64,000 nt of DNA, from assembly GCA_945925985.1 (NCBI GenBank), contig CAMELV010000017.1:18865-82864 (forward strand). The letters are read 5' to 3'. Below the pieces are notes generated by a model that worked only from the letters and a program-made list of their open reading frames with translations, was not told where the DNA came from and did not search any database. The position numbers and the translations under genes are program-made. Below are positions 43,121 through 52,954 of this stretch, in pieces (the stretch's first letter is position 1; every line of letters begins with the position of its first letter). The stretch comes from Comamonas sp. lk (GTDB lineage: Bacteria > Pseudomonadota > Gammaproteobacteria > Burkholderiales > Burkholderiaceae_C).

Positions 43121-43150
43121 AGTATCGCATCTTGGCCGGGATGCGATACT
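43121..43150. promoter_or_regulatory. 30-bp inverted repeat, 11-bp perfect arms, N8 spacer
   Basis: AGTATCGCATC (43121-43131) and GATGCGATACT (43140-43150) are perfect complements. It lies 55 bases before psuK and 85 before the oxidoreductase start. There is no T run after it, so an operator is more likely than a terminator. No regulator gene adjoins it. Confidence 0.55.
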
Positions 43151-43235
43151 GGCTTGCACTGCGCTGTCTACCGCGTAGTTCTCACCTTCAGCGGGCCAGC
43201 CCGCACACATGCATTCATCAATGGAGTACGGGCTG

Positions 43236-46200
43236 ATGGAACCGGTGGAAGTCACATTGGACGCCAAGTACACGCGCCTTAGCGGCCGGGTCTACCTGTC
43301 AGGTACACAGGCTTTGGTCCGCCTGCCACTTATGCAGCAGGCCCGTGACCGTGCCGCCGGTCTAAAGACGGGGGGCTTCATCTCCGGTTACCGGGGCTCC
43401 CCACTGGGCGGCTACGACCGAGCCCTGTGGCGCGCACAGTCGCTGCTGCGGGCGAACAACATCCACTTCCAACCGGGGCTCAATGAGGACTTGGCTGCCA
43501 CATCGGTCTGGGGCAGCCAGCAATCGCATTTATTCCCGGGACCGACGGTCGATGGTGTGTTCAGCATCTGGTATGGCAAAGGGCCGGGCGTGGACCGCAG
43601 TGCCGACGTGCTCAAACACGGCAACTCGGCGGGCAGTTCGCGCCATGGCGGTGTTCTGGTGGTCGCTGGCGATGACCATGGTGCGCAGTCCTCGACACTC
43701 GCGCACCAGAGCGAACAAATTTTTTCAGCCGCAATGATCCCGGTACTCAACCCTGCGACGGTGCAGGACTATCTGGATTACGGCCTGTACGGCTTTGCGT
43801 TGTCTCGGTTCAGCGGTTGCTGGGTCGGCTTCAAAGCCATCACTGAGACGGTTGAGAGTTCCGCGTCGATTGATGTCGGGCTTGACCGCCTGCACTTGGT
43901 GGAGCCAAATTTCGATGGTCCCGTCGATGGCCTCTCCATCCGCTGGCCAGACGCGCCTTTAGACCAAGAGCGCAGGCTGCATGGTCCCAAGATGCGGGCA
44001 GTGGCCGCATTTACGCGTGCCAATCCGATTGATCAAACCATATTAGCCTCGCCCCAGGCGCGTCTGGGCATCATGGCCACCGGCAAAGCCTACCTTGACG
44101 TGCGCCAGGCACTGGAACGCTTGGGCATTGATCAGGGTCGCGCCGAAGCCTTGGGCCTGCGTGTGTACAAAGTGGGTATGACTTGGCCCCTGGAGGCAGA
44201 AGGTACCTTGAAGTTTGCGCGCGACCTGCAAGAAGTGTTGGTGGTGGAAGAAAAGCGCGCTCTGATAGAAGACCAATTGATTCGAATTCTTTACCAGTCA
44301 CAGGCAGCACATCGTCCGCGCGTGGTAGGCAAGACCGACGAGCGTGGTCTGTCACTGCTGCCGAGTGACGGTGAGATCACGCCGATGATGGTAGCCCGGG
44401 TGATCGTCGCTCGGCTGGACGCTTTGGGTGGCGCATCAGCCGGCTTGCGCCAGCATTTGGTGCAAGCCGATGAGCAGGCGCAATCGGTTGGCAACTGCGG
44501 GCTGACGACCCAACGCACGCCATTTTTCTGCTCGGGCTGCCCCCACAATACGTCCACCCAATTGCCCGAAGGAAGCCGTGGTCTGGCCGGCATTGGCTGT
44601 CATGGCATGGTCCAAATGCTGCCCAAGCGAAATACCATCACCATCACACAGATGGGGGGTGAGGGGGCGACCTGGATAGGCCTGGCCCCGTTTTCCTCGC
44701 AGCGTCATGTGTTCCAAAATCTAGGTGACGGCACCTACCAGCACAGCGGCCTACTGGCCATTAGAGCTGCCGCCGCTGCGGGCGTGAACATCACCTACAA
44801 GATTCTTTATAACGCGGCGGTCGCCATGACCGGCGGTCAGGCGATCGAAGGTGGCCCGAGCGTTGTTGACATCACGCAGCAGGTAAGGGCGGAGGGTGCG
44901 AAAAAAGTCGTTGTGGTGACCGACGACCCAGACAAATACCCCAAAGACGTCGGATTCGCCACAGATGTCGGCATCTACCACCGCAAGGACCTCGACCGGG
45001 TCCAGCGGGAGCTGCGTGAGATACCCGGTCTGACGGTGTTGGTCTACGACCAGGGCTGCGCGGCTGAAAAGCGGCGCACGCGCAAACAGGTGTCAGACGC
45101 CATGTCCAAGCGTCACGTGGTGATCAACGCTGCGGTTTGCGAAGGCTGTGGCGATTGTTCACGGGCGTCCAATTGCATGTCTGTAGTTCCCGTGGAAACC
45201 GAGTTCGGGCGAAAGCGGATGATCGACCAGTCGGGCTGCAACAAAGACTTCTCCTGTGTCGAAGGCTTCTGTCCCAGTTTCGTCACTCTCAGCGGCGCAA
45301 CACCGCGACGCCTTGAGCGGGATGGTGCCACCAGACATGACCCGGCGGCAGGGCTGCCCTTGCCAGCCCCTCTGGCACTGGAACGGCCTTACGGCATTCT
45401 GGTTACGGGTGTTGGCGGTACAGGCGTGCTGACCTTGGGCGCCCTGCTGGGCATGGCGGCACATCTCGAAGGGCGAGGCTGCAGTGTGCTGGATTTCACC
45501 GGCATGGCACAGAAGAACGGCGCCGTGACCAGCCATATCCGCATAGCCCGGCAGCCCTCTGAGCTGAACGCCGTACGGCTGGCTCAAGGTGACGCTGACG
45601 TGGTCCTGGCTTGTGATGCCTTGGTCGCGGCCGGCGAATCTGTCCTGCTGCGTTGCAACCCAGGGGTCACCCGCGTCGTTGTGAATCGTCACCTGCAGCC
45701 GACGGCCGCCTTCGTAGCTGACAATAACGTTGATCTGCAGTCTGAACAGATCGAGCACGCGATCGAATCTGTGTGCGGTGCAGACAGGGTGGCGTACGTG
45801 CGGGCAACGGCACTTGCCACCGCGTTGGCAGGAGACGCCATTGCAGCCAACCTACTGATGCTGGGCTTTGCGTTCCAGCGCGGGCTGCTGCCAGTTGGTC
45901 TGGCTTCGATTGAACGCGCTATAGAGCTTAATGCTGTTGCGGTGGAAGCCAACAAGACCATATTCGCTTGGGGACGTTTGGCGGCCCATGATCCCGCACG
46001 GCTGGCCAGTCTGTCCGGCACATCCTTGCCGGACCAGGCGCCTGCAACCCTAACCTTGGTGCAGTTGATGGCACGCCATGAGCAAGAGCTTGAGGCCTAT
46101 CAGAACCGCGCTTACGCGGCCCGTTACCGCGCACTGCTTGATCGGGTGGCCGCCAGAGAACAAGCCATTGCACCTGGCAGTGATGCCCTGACCGGGGCGG

Positions 46201-46691
46201 TAGCGCGCAACCTGTTCAAGCTGATGGCCTACAAGGATGAGTATGAGGTGGCGCGCCTGTTTGCCAACGGTCGCTTTATGGACAAACTCAAGCGCGAGTT
46301 TGAAGGTGATATCCGCCTCGAATTTCACCTTGCTATCCCGCTCATTACCGACATTTTTGGAGCTAAAGGTAAACCCCGGAAACGAAGCTACGGCGGTTGG
46401 ATGTTGCGCGCTTTCGGACTGTTGTCTTACGGCAAGGCGCTGCGTGGTACGCCCCTGGACCCCTTTGGCTACAGTGAGGAGCGCCGTTTCGAGCGTGGGC
46501 TGCTGGCAGACTATGTGGCGCAGGTTGAAGCGCTGTTGAACGGGTTGTCGCCCGATACCCTGAACCTGGCCGTCAAGCTCGCCATGGTCCCTGAGCGCAT
46601 CCGCGGGTTCGGACACATCAAACGACAGGCTGCGCTGGAAGCAAAAACCACGTCAGACGAACTGCTGAGTGCCTTTCGCGCCGCTACCTAG
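43236..46691 (+). CDS. Indolepyruvate:ferredoxin oxidoreductase, fused alpha/beta/gamma form
   Basis: A 1151-residue fusion of the 2-oxoacid:ferredoxin oxidoreductase domains, which decarboxylates aryl pyruvates (and probably branched-chain 2-oxoacids) to acyl-CoA. The N-terminal pyrimidine-binding part starts ARDRAAGLKTGGFISGYRGSPLGG. The TPP pyrophosphate motif is near residue 497 (NLGDGTYQHSG). A cysteine group at about 634-649 (CEGCGDCSRASNC) and the nearby CNKDFSCVEGFCP can bind 4Fe-4S. The gamma-type domain starts GILVTGVGGTGVLT. ATG 43236 has GGAG nine bases upstream; ATGs at 43209 and 43221 are alternatives. It ends four bases inside the convergent acyl-CoA synthetase gene. Confidence 0.94.
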   Translation: MEPVEVTLDAKYTRLSGRVYLSGTQALVRLPLMQQARDRAAGLKTGGFISGYRGSPLGGYDRALWRAQSLLRANNIHFQPGLNEDLAATSVWGSQQSHLFPGPTVDGVFSIWYGKGPGVDRSADVLKHGNSAGSSRHGGVLVVAGDDHGAQSSTLAHQSEQIFSAAMIPVLNPATVQDYLDYGLYGFALSRFSGCWVGFKAITETVESSASIDVGLDRLHLVEPNFDGPVDGLSIRWPDAPLDQERRLHGPKMRAVAAFTRANPIDQTILASPQARLGIMATGKAYLDVRQALERLGIDQGRAEALGLRVYKVGMTWPLEAEGTLKFARDLQEVLVVEEKRALIEDQLIRILYQSQAAHRPRVVGKTDERGLSLLPSDGEITPMMVARVIVARLDALGGASAGLRQHLVQADEQAQSVGNCGLTTQRTPFFCSGCPHNTSTQLPEGSRGLAGIGCHGMVQMLPKRNTITITQMGGEGATWIGLAPFSSQRHVFQNLGDGTYQHSGLLAIRAAAAAGVNITYKILYNAAVAMTGGQAIEGGPSVVDITQQVRAEGAKKVVVVTDDPDKYPKDVGFATDVGIYHRKDLDRVQRELREIPGLTVLVYDQGCAAEKRRTRKQVSDAMSKRHVVINAAVCEGCGDCSRASNCMSVVPVETEFGRKRMIDQSGCNKDFSCVEGFCPSFVTLSGATPRRLERDGATRHDPAAGLPLPAPLALERPYGILVTGVGGTGVLTLGALLGMAAHLEGRGCSVLDFTGMAQKNGAVTSHIRIARQPSELNAVRLAQGDADVVLACDALVAAGESVLLRCNPGVTRVVVNRHLQPTAAFVADNNVDLQSEQIEHAIESVCGADRVAYVRATALATALAGDAIAANLLMLGFAFQRGLLPVGLASIERAIELNAVAVEANKTIFAWGRLAAHDPARLASLSGTSLPDQAPATLTLVQLMARHEQELEAYQNRAYAARYRALLDRVAAREQAIAPGSDALTGAVARNLFKLMAYKDEYEVARLFANGRFMDKLKREFEGDIRLEFHLAIPLITDIFGAKGKPRKRSYGGWMLRAFGLLSYGKALRGTPLDPFGYSEERRFERGLLADYVAQVEALLNGLSPDTLNLAVKLAMVPERIRGFGHIKRQAALEAKTTSDELLSAFRAAT

Positions 46692-48826
46692 TCGGAGCGG
46701 TCGGTATCCATACGGCGCACGATGAGTGCGTCCAAGACTCGAACGCCCAGGCCACTCGACAAGACCGTCACCGGGTTCAGGTCAACGGCCTCCAGGTAAG
46801 GCTCATAGTCGTGCGCGATCCGTCCCAATTGGGTCACCAGTTCCACGAAAGCAGCTGTGTCTGAGCTCTCGCCGGTGCGATACCCCGACAACAGGCGATG
46901 GAGGGGCGTTGTGCCAATCAGATCCGTCGCCGCTGCTGCGTCAATGGGCAGCAGGTCAAGTGCATGTCCGCCGGTCAGTTCGACAAAAATCCCTCCTGGC
47001 CCAACGGTCACGGCCAAGCCGAAAGGCGGGTGCCTCGCCAGACCGACAAGGGCCTCCACACCGCCGCTGACCATCTCTTGCACCAGCACGCCGCAGATTC
47101 GCGCCTGCGGTGCGAGACGACGTGCATTGGCATGAATCAGCTCAAAGGCTGCGCGTACCGCGGCCTCGTCGCGGATGCCGAGTTGCACACCGCCTACCTC
47201 TGTCTTGTGCGGTATGTCGGGCGACTCAATCTTCATAACCACTGGCCAGCCCAAGGTCTGCGCAGCCCGCACCGCCGACTGCCTGTCCGGGGCGAGCAGC
47301 TCACGGGTTGTAGCAATGCCATGGGCGCTCAGAAAATCTTTGGCCTCGCGTTCAGTCAGAGCAGGACCTTCGGACAATCTGCGCACCCAAACATCTTGCT
47401 GGCGCAGCTCGATCGGCGGTTCGACGCTTCGGGGCGGGCTATAGGCCATGGCGTTTGCAAGCGCAACAAGGCCGGCACGCCCGCCTTGCAGGATCGGAAC
47501 CCCAGTTGCCAACAAGGACTCACGGATCACCGGATGCGGTCCGTCAGCCAGCAAGCTCAGGACGAACACGGGCTTACCGCCACTGGCATGAAACTGCCCA
47601 ATCGCACTCGCGATACCAGAGTACTCCTGGGCGCCATCGGCATCCAGCCCCAGTGGCGCGTCCTGCACCGCCACCAGGGTCGATACCGAAGGGTCTGCAG
47701 CAAGCAGATTCAAGGCCTCGAGGTACCTCTCCGGATCGCCAAAAACAATGCCGGTCATGTCCAGCGGGTTGTCGGCATGAGCGAATGGTGGCAGCAACTT
47801 ATCGATCGCGGTTTTGGTGTGTGAAGACAGCTCAGCGAAGGCCACGCCGGCACTGGCAGCTAGGTCAGCAAAGTGGGCCAGGCCACCGCCACTGACACCG
47901 ATCGCTGCAATGTTGCGCCCGGTCACGCGACGCCCTAACCCAGACAGCAATGCCGCCGTTTCTACCAGTTCGTCGTAGTCGTTGACCTCGATCACACCAT
48001 GTCTGCGCAGGAACGCCGCAGTGGCTTCGTTGGAGCCGGCCAACGCGCCCGTATGGGCGGCAGTGGACCGGGCGCCGCGAACTGATCGGCCAGTCCGCAG
48101 GGCCACCACCTTGAGGTTGGCTTGATGGGCCTGCACCATGGCCAAGGCAAAGGCTTGAGGGTTAGCAATCTTCTCGAGGAGCAAGGCCACCACACGCACC
48201 GTGTCGGTGGTCGCAAAATAGCTCACATAGTCGGCGATGTCGGTGACTGCTGCGTTGCCGGCTGACACCACATGACTGACACCGAGACGGCCACAGTTCG
48301 CCAGGGCAATGGCCGTGGCACCAGAATGCGAAACAATGGCCACATGGCCCCGGCGCATGTCAGGCACCAGGCGTGAACTGAAAAGTGCCAGCCCCGTAGC
48401 AGGAACGTACAGCCCCAGGCAGTTAGGACCACAGAGGGCCATATTGCCCGCAGCTGCGCTCGCAGCCAATGCTTGCTGCAGTAAGCCGCCAGCCGCGCCG
48501 GTCTCGGCAAAGCCGCTAGCTAACACCACCGCGCCCGGTATGCCCAGGTCGGACGCCTCTCTCACCACCTCTACCGCGATCGCTGCCGGAACGGCGATCA
48601 CCACCGCGTCGGGGCGGTGCGGCAGGTCGGCCAATCGAGGTACTGCCGGCAAACCGAAGATGCTGCCGGCAGACGGGTGCACCGGCCATACCTGGCCAGA
48701 AAAATTGCAGGCCAAAAGGTTTCGTACGACGAAACCGGAAGAGGCCTCCGGCCGCTCCGAGGCCCCGACAACGGCCACACTGCGTGCCTCAAGCAGGCTG
48801 CGCAAATGCGTGTTGGGCAGATTCAT
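46688..48826 (-). CDS. ADP-forming acyl-CoA synthetase (acetate-CoA ligase family, fused)
   Basis: A 712-residue NDP-forming acyl-CoA synthetase. The CoA-binding Rossmann domain starts SVAVVGASERPEASSG. Succinyl-CoA-ligase-like domains carry SHSGATAIA and the expected phospho-histidine H258 in TAAHTGALAG. The C-terminal ATP-grasp part has GWPVVMKIESPDIPHKTEVGGV. It interconverts acyl-CoA plus ADP and phosphate with acid, CoA and ATP. The ATG at 48826 was preferred to the in-frame TTG at 48856. It is 22 bases downstream of a crotonase gene and may be cotranscribed with it. Confidence 0.93.
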   Translation of the reverse strand: MNLPNTHLRSLLEARSVAVVGASERPEASSGFVVRNLLACNFSGQVWPVHPSAGSIFGLPAVPRLADLPHRPDAVVIAVPAAIAVEVVREASDLGIPGAVVLASGFAETGAAGGLLQQALAASAAAGNMALCGPNCLGLYVPATGLALFSSRLVPDMRRGHVAIVSHSGATAIALANCGRLGVSHVVSAGNAAVTDIADYVSYFATTDTVRVVALLLEKIANPQAFALAMVQAHQANLKVVALRTGRSVRGARSTAAHTGALAGSNEATAAFLRRHGVIEVNDYDELVETAALLSGLGRRVTGRNIAAIGVSGGGLAHFADLAASAGVAFAELSSHTKTAIDKLLPPFAHADNPLDMTGIVFGDPERYLEALNLLAADPSVSTLVAVQDAPLGLDADGAQEYSGIASAIGQFHASGGKPVFVLSLLADGPHPVIRESLLATGVPILQGGRAGLVALANAMAYSPPRSVEPPIELRQQDVWVRRLSEGPALTEREAKDFLSAHGIATTRELLAPDRQSAVRAAQTLGWPVVMKIESPDIPHKTEVGGVQLGIRDEAAVRAAFELIHANARRLAPQARICGVLVQEMVSGGVEALVGLARHPPFGLAVTVGPGGIFVELTGGHALDLLPIDAAAATDLIGTTPLHRLLSGYRTGESSDTAAFVELVTQLGRIAHDYEPYLEAVDLNPVTVLSSGLGVRVLDALIVRRMDTDRSD

Positions 48827-48848
48827 CCTGAACCTGTGATCGTGCGGC

Positions 48849-49658
48849 TCAGTCAAGTCCTGCGAACGGCGAGTCGCGGAAGTTCAGGTACTCCTTGAGA
48901 GACATGGTCGCCAGATTGCGCATCCACTCTCGGCCCTGCTTGGTCGAGTGGAGGGCGGCAATGGCCTCGATGTTGTACTGGAACGAACTCAGGAGCCCGG
49001 CGACCATCTGCTGATTGTTGAGCGAGGCTTTGGTGTACTTCAAGGCTGGCACCGGCATACGGGCCATTTTGCGGGCCAACTTGTCGGTCTCAAGCGCCAA
49101 CTGGTCTGCAGGCACCACCTTGTTGATCAGCCGCATTTCGCGGGCCTGGGCAGCGTCCACCAGGTCACCGGTATACATCAGCCATCGGGTGTCTCGGCTG
49201 GACAGTAGCCAAGGCATCATCAACGACGGAGGCCCAGAGTTGTGGCGTACTTCCGGCTCACCGAATTTGGCTGTGTCTGCGGCGATGGCGAGGTCGCAAC
49301 ACATCATGAGTTCAAGGGCACCGGCCAGGGCGTAACCGTGAACCGAGGCGATCACCGGAATCGGCGCACGCCAGATGTTGAGCAACGCTTCCACGTTCTC
49401 ACTCATGTCGGTGCGCCAGAAGTCGACATCAACATCAAAGTCACCGCCCTGGAGGTCATAGCCGGCAGAGAACGCGCGCCCCGCGCCACGGATGACCAAT
49501 GCATTCACCTCGGGATCGGCCACGGCAGCCGCGAGTGCATGGTCGATCTCATGTATCACCGTCTTATTCATCGCGTTGAGCTTTTCGGGACGGTTGAGCG
49601 TGATGGTGGCGAATTTGTCCTGCTGGTCCTTGTCATACAGGATTGTTTCGTAAGCCAT
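48849..49658 (-). CDS. Enoyl-CoA hydratase/isomerase family protein
   Basis: A 269-residue crotonase-fold protein. The oxyanion-hole region is GRAFSAGYDLQGGDFDVDVDFW, and SVHGYALAGALELMMCCDLAIA keeps the first Glu. The second falls in FGEPEVRHNSGPPSLMMPW, which keeps PE but diverges after it. The loop after DLQGGD is longer than usual. TGGAG lies upstream of ATG 49658. It is in one transcription unit with the ADP-forming synthetase and divergent from the 2-oxoglutarate oxygenase. Specific reaction unknown. Confidence 0.9.
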   Translation of the reverse strand: MAYETILYDKDQQDKFATITLNRPEKLNAMNKTVIHEIDHALAAAVADPEVNALVIRGAGRAFSAGYDLQGGDFDVDVDFWRTDMSENVEALLNIWRAPIPVIASVHGYALAGALELMMCCDLAIAADTAKFGEPEVRHNSGPPSLMMPWLLSSRDTRWLMYTGDLVDAAQAREMRLINKVVPADQLALETDKLARKMARMPVPALKYTKASLNNQQMVAGLLSSFQYNIEAIAALHSTKQGREWMRNLATMSLKEYLNFRDSPFAGLD

Positions 49659-49756
49659 ATTGGTTTTCTCCAGGGTCAGCTGTGTGGGATCAGGCAGGGC
49701 GCAGAGCGCAGCGGCTGGGTGCTACGCAAGTTTAGCCGCTCGGCTGACGTGCTTAT

Positions 49757-49781
49757 TAGAATGACTTTCACGGCGGTCATT
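49757..49781. promoter_or_regulatory. Possible -10 and inverted repeat before the 2OG oxygenase
   Basis: TAGAAT (49757-49762) looks like a plus-strand -10 without a good -35. It overlaps the inverted repeat AATGAC-N10-GTCATT (49760-49781). The text AGAATGA(C/T)TTT recurs at 50771 before the next gene. A second repeat, AGCGGCT and AGCCGCT, lies just upstream (about 49710-49741). Confidence 0.35.
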
Positions 49782-49813
49782 GCGAATGGCCGCGTCAAAA
49801 CCGGAGTTCTGGC

Positions 49814-50755
49814 TTGCCGCACGATGACCTGCCCATCATTGACATGACGCCCTTCCACGGCGGTGGCAGTGGCGCGAATGACGTGGTCGTGCGGGTTCAA
49901 GCGGCCTGCGTCAACACCGGGTTTTTCCTGGTCACGGGCCATGGTGTTGATGCAGATGTGATCGCGCGGCTGTATCGCGCGGCTCGCGGCTTTTTCGATC
50001 AGCCCGAAGACAGCAAACAGTCCCTGGTTGGGCAGCCCGTTCGGATGGGTGGCTTGGGGTTTGCACCCCTGCTCAAGGAGGCGCTGGCCGCCACGCTGGG
50101 CCAGGCGACGCCCGGTGACATCAAGGAAAGCATCAACTACGGGCCGAACTTGCCGGGCAGCCCCTGGCCAGCCCAAGATGCGGAACTGCATGGCGCATGC
50201 GCGGCCTATTTTTCTGACATGGAACGCCTGGCGAAACAACTTCGGCAAATCTTCTGCGCTGCAATCGGCCTGGCGCCTGATTATTTCGAGCCCAGCTTTG
50301 TCAACCACTTGTCGGCTTTGCGAGTGATCAATTACCCGGCTCAAACCGTGGCACCCTTGACCGGACAGCTCCGGGCCGGCGCCCATACCGATTACGGCTT
50401 CATGACGATTTTGCGGTCGGAGGCATCCCCGGGTGGTTTACAAGTCAGGCGTCGGGACGGCACCTGGATCGATGCACCGGCCATCGACAACGCCTTTGTC
50501 GTGAACATCGCCGATGCCTTTATGCGCTGGACGAACGACGCCTGGGTCTCAACACCGCACAGGGTGATCAATCCGCCGGAATCGATGCGTGGATTGGCAC
50601 GGCGGCAGTCGATGGTATTTTTTGTCAATCCATCCAGCGACACACGCATTGAATGTCTGAAGGCCTTTTGTCCGGCGGGCATACCGCCCAAGTACGAAGC
50701 CGTCAGCTTCGCGGACTACATCGACTTGAAGACCAAGCAGGCCTTCTCGACATAG
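49814..50755 (+). CDS. 2-oxoglutarate/Fe(II)-dependent oxygenase (isopenicillin N synthase-like)
   Basis: A 313-residue 2OG-Fe(II) oxygenase of the isopenicillin N synthase group. The iron triad is H191-x-D193 (AGAHTDYG) and H249 (STPHRVINP), and the 2-oxoglutarate motif R264-x-S266 lies in RRQSMVFF. The N-terminal DIOX_N part starts PIIDMTPFHG and has GFFLVTGHGVD. The start is a TTG at 49814 with GGAG eight bases upstream; no ATG fits. It precedes a polyamine-type ABC transporter and a nucleoside hydrolase, so it may hydroxylate a nucleoside, nucleobase or amine that this operon imports; that is inference. Confidence 0.9.
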   Translation: MPHDDLPIIDMTPFHGGGSGANDVVVRVQAACVNTGFFLVTGHGVDADVIARLYRAARGFFDQPEDSKQSLVGQPVRMGGLGFAPLLKEALAATLGQATPGDIKESINYGPNLPGSPWPAQDAELHGACAAYFSDMERLAKQLRQIFCAAIGLAPDYFEPSFVNHLSALRVINYPAQTVAPLTGQLRAGAHTDYGFMTILRSEASPGGLQVRRRDGTWIDAPAIDNAFVVNIADAFMRWTNDAWVSTPHRVINPPESMRGLARRQSMVFFVNPSSDTRIECLKAFCPAGIPPKYEAVSFADYIDLKTKQAFST

Positions 50756-50775
50756 GCAGAGTGAGCCACTAGAAT
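50747..50775 (+). promoter_or_regulatory. Promoter for the ABC transporter/nucleoside hydrolase genes
   Basis: TCGACA (50747-50752) and TAGAAT (50770-50775) are separated by 17 bases; the -35 lies inside the last codons of the oxygenase gene. It would allow separate expression of the transporter. Confidence 0.5.
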
Positions 50776-50811
50776 GATTTTTCCGCCCTCAACCCAAGGA
50801 AGTACACCACC

Positions 50812-51846
50812 ATGAACCTCTATCGACGTCAGCTCATCGCATCAATGGCCGCCGCAGCAGGCTCCTCGCTGTTGCCAAACATCGCATCAGCCCAGGGCAA
50901 GACCCTCATCGTCCCGACGTTGGGCGGTGTCTGGGAACAGTTCTGGCGCAGCCAAATTGCACCCGCATTCACCAAAGCCTCGGGCGCGGCCGTTACCCTG
51001 GACGTTGGCAATGGGCGTGTGTTCGGGGCCAACCTGCGTGCCGCCGGCGTCAACAAACCACCTTACTCGATCGTGATGACCAATGAAGTCTTTGCGTCGG
51101 GTCTGCGCAAAGAGGGTTTCTTCGAGAAGCTTGATTTGACCAAAGTACCCAATTACAACGACCTCTATCCGCTGGCCCGGTCCAGTGGCGGCTGGGGTGC
51201 CATCGGTGCCGTGTCACCCATCGGTATCGGATACCGCACTGACTTGGTCAAGACCAAACCCAAGGCCTGGAAAGACCTCTGGAATAACCCGGAGTTCAAG
51301 GGCAAGATCGGCCTCTACAACTACGCCAACAGCGCAGGCAAGATGACCTTGGCCCTGGCTTCAAAGATATTTGGTAAGGACCAGTACGATGTGGACGCTG
51401 GTTTTGCCGCGCTGCGCAAACTGGGTAAGGTGATTCAGGTCGACTTCAATTTGTCGACGGCCATGGCCAGTGGGGAGATCATTGTTGCCCCGTTTGACTT
51501 TGGCGAGATTTCTCGCCTTCGCAAGCAGGGCTTGCCGGTGGACTGCGTGATACCTGAAGAAGGCATGTTCATGTTCGACCAGACTATCAACATCCTAGCG
51601 AATGGGCCAGAGAAAGAACTAGCCTACCGGTACGCTAACTTCTTGCTCTCCCCAGAAGTCCAGGCACTGCTCATGCGAGAGTTCTTCGTCTCTCCAACCA
51701 ATCAAAAGGTCGTCGTTCCCGCAGACCTGCGGCAGGATGTGCCAGTGTCTGGTCCAGAGATGGCCAAGATCCTGACCTGGGACTGGGACTTTGTGAACGC
51801 CAACCAAACCCGGCTGGGAGAAACCTGGGCCAAGACCTTCTCGTGA
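50812..51846 (+). CDS. ABC transporter solute-binding protein, polyamine/PotD-like
   Basis: A 344-residue periplasmic binding protein of the spermidine/putrescine-type group. The signal peptide starts MNLYRRQLIASMAAAAGSSL and ends near IASAQG; the paired Arg could allow Tat export. The mature start is TLIVPTLGGVWEQFWRSQIAP. It is followed by ATPase and two permeases in one operon. The nucleoside hydrolase at the end of the operon suggests a nucleoside-like rather than polyamine ligand, but the protein itself does not show which. Confidence 0.9.
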   Translation: MNLYRRQLIASMAAAAGSSLLPNIASAQGKTLIVPTLGGVWEQFWRSQIAPAFTKASGAAVTLDVGNGRVFGANLRAAGVNKPPYSIVMTNEVFASGLRKEGFFEKLDLTKVPNYNDLYPLARSSGGWGAIGAVSPIGIGYRTDLVKTKPKAWKDLWNNPEFKGKIGLYNYANSAGKMTLALASKIFGKDQYDVDAGFAALRKLGKVIQVDFNLSTAMASGEIIVAPFDFGEISRLRKQGLPVDCVIPEEGMFMFDQTINILANGPEKELAYRYANFLLSPEVQALLMREFFVSPTNQKVVVPADLRQDVPVSGPEMAKILTWDWDFVNANQTRLGETWAKTFS

Positions 51847-51895
51847 CAAAGCGCGTTTTGGCTCGCCCAGCCTGTACCCGAGCTCTGCCTTCCGC

Positions 51896-52954
51896 ATGAC
51901 TGACGTCAGCCTGCGGTCTTTGACCAAGACATTTGGCGGCCCGCCAGCTGTCGACCAGGTGTCCCTTGACATTCGGGATGGCGAGTTCGTGTCCCTGCTC
52001 GGCCCGTCGGGGTGTGGCAAGACCACCACACTCAAATTGGTGGCTGGTTTCGAGCTGGCCGACTCGGGCTCCATAGAGTTCGATGGCGAGGACGTCAGCC
52101 AGTTGCCCGCTGAAAAACGCGACATCGGTATGGTGTTCCAGAACTACGCCTTGTTTCCCCACCTAACGGTGGCACAGAACTTGGCGTTTGGCCTGGAGAT
52201 GCGCAACACACCGCGGGCAGAGATCGCGCGGCGTGTTTCCCAAGCCATGGACACGGTTCAATTGGTCGGTCTTGGTGAGAGGTACCCACGCCAGTTATCC
52301 GGTGGGCAGCAGCAGCGGGTCGCCTTGGCTCGCGCGCTGGTCATTGAGCCCAGGATATTGCTGCTCGATGAGCCCCTGGCCAACCTGGACGCCAGGCTGC
52401 GCGACGAGATGCGTGATTTCATTCGGGAGCTTCAGCGTCGCGTGGGCATCACCACCATCTACGTGACGCACGACCAGGCTGAGGCGCTCACCATGTCCGA
52501 CCGGGTTGTGGTGATGTTCGCTGGCAAGGTGGCGCAAGCTGGCGTACCCAGAGACATCTATGAAAGGCCTGTGTCCAGGGCAGTGGCCGAGTTTGTGGGC
52601 AGGGTTAATTTGTTACCGGCAACGGTGATCGAGACCACCAAAGACACATGCCGCGTGCAAATATTTCTGGGTCAAGTTGTGGTGCATCAAGCCGCCTTGG
52701 CGACGGTAGGTCAATCTGTGGATGTGGCACTGCGCCCAGAGTCCATCTCGCTTCTGGCGGCGACTGACTCGGTCGGCGTCGCCAAGGTTATCTCGGCGTC
52801 TTACGGTGGTGGGCTGATCGACTACCGTGTCGAAGTGGCGCCTGGCCAAACGCTGCATGTGCAGGCATTTCCCGCCACCCGCTTCGCCGTCGGTGACGCG
52901 GTTCGCCTGGAGATCCGGCCCGAGAGTTATTGGCTGCTCGGAAAAACGGCGTGA
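51896..52954 (+). CDS. ABC transporter ATP-binding protein, PotA-like
   Basis: A 352-residue ATPase with Walker [11 protein letters not shown]-loop [13 protein letters not shown], signature LSGGQQQRV, Walker B ILLLDEPL and the H-loop THDQAEA. The C-terminal TOBE-type domain ([12 protein letters not shown]) is typical of the polyamine/iron/sugar importer group. Its stop overlaps the GTG of the first permease gene. It drives uptake through the two permeases. Confidence 0.95.
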   Translation: MTDVSLRSLTKTFGGPPAVDQVSLDIRDGEFVSLLGPSGCGKTTTLKLVAGFELADSGSIEFDGEDVSQLPAEKRDIGMVFQNYALFPHLTVAQNLAFGLEMRNTPRAEIARRVSQAMDTVQLVGLGERYPRQLSGGQQQRVALARALVIEPRILLLDEPLANLDARLRDEMRDFIRELQRRVGITTIYVTHDQAEALTMSDRVVVMFAGKVAQAGVPRDIYERPVSRAVAEFVGRVNLLPATVIETTKDTCRVQIFLGQVVVHQAALATVGQSVDVALRPESISLLAATDSVGVAKVISASYGGGLIDYRVEVAPGQTLHVQAFPATRFAVGDAVRLEIRPESYWLLGKTA

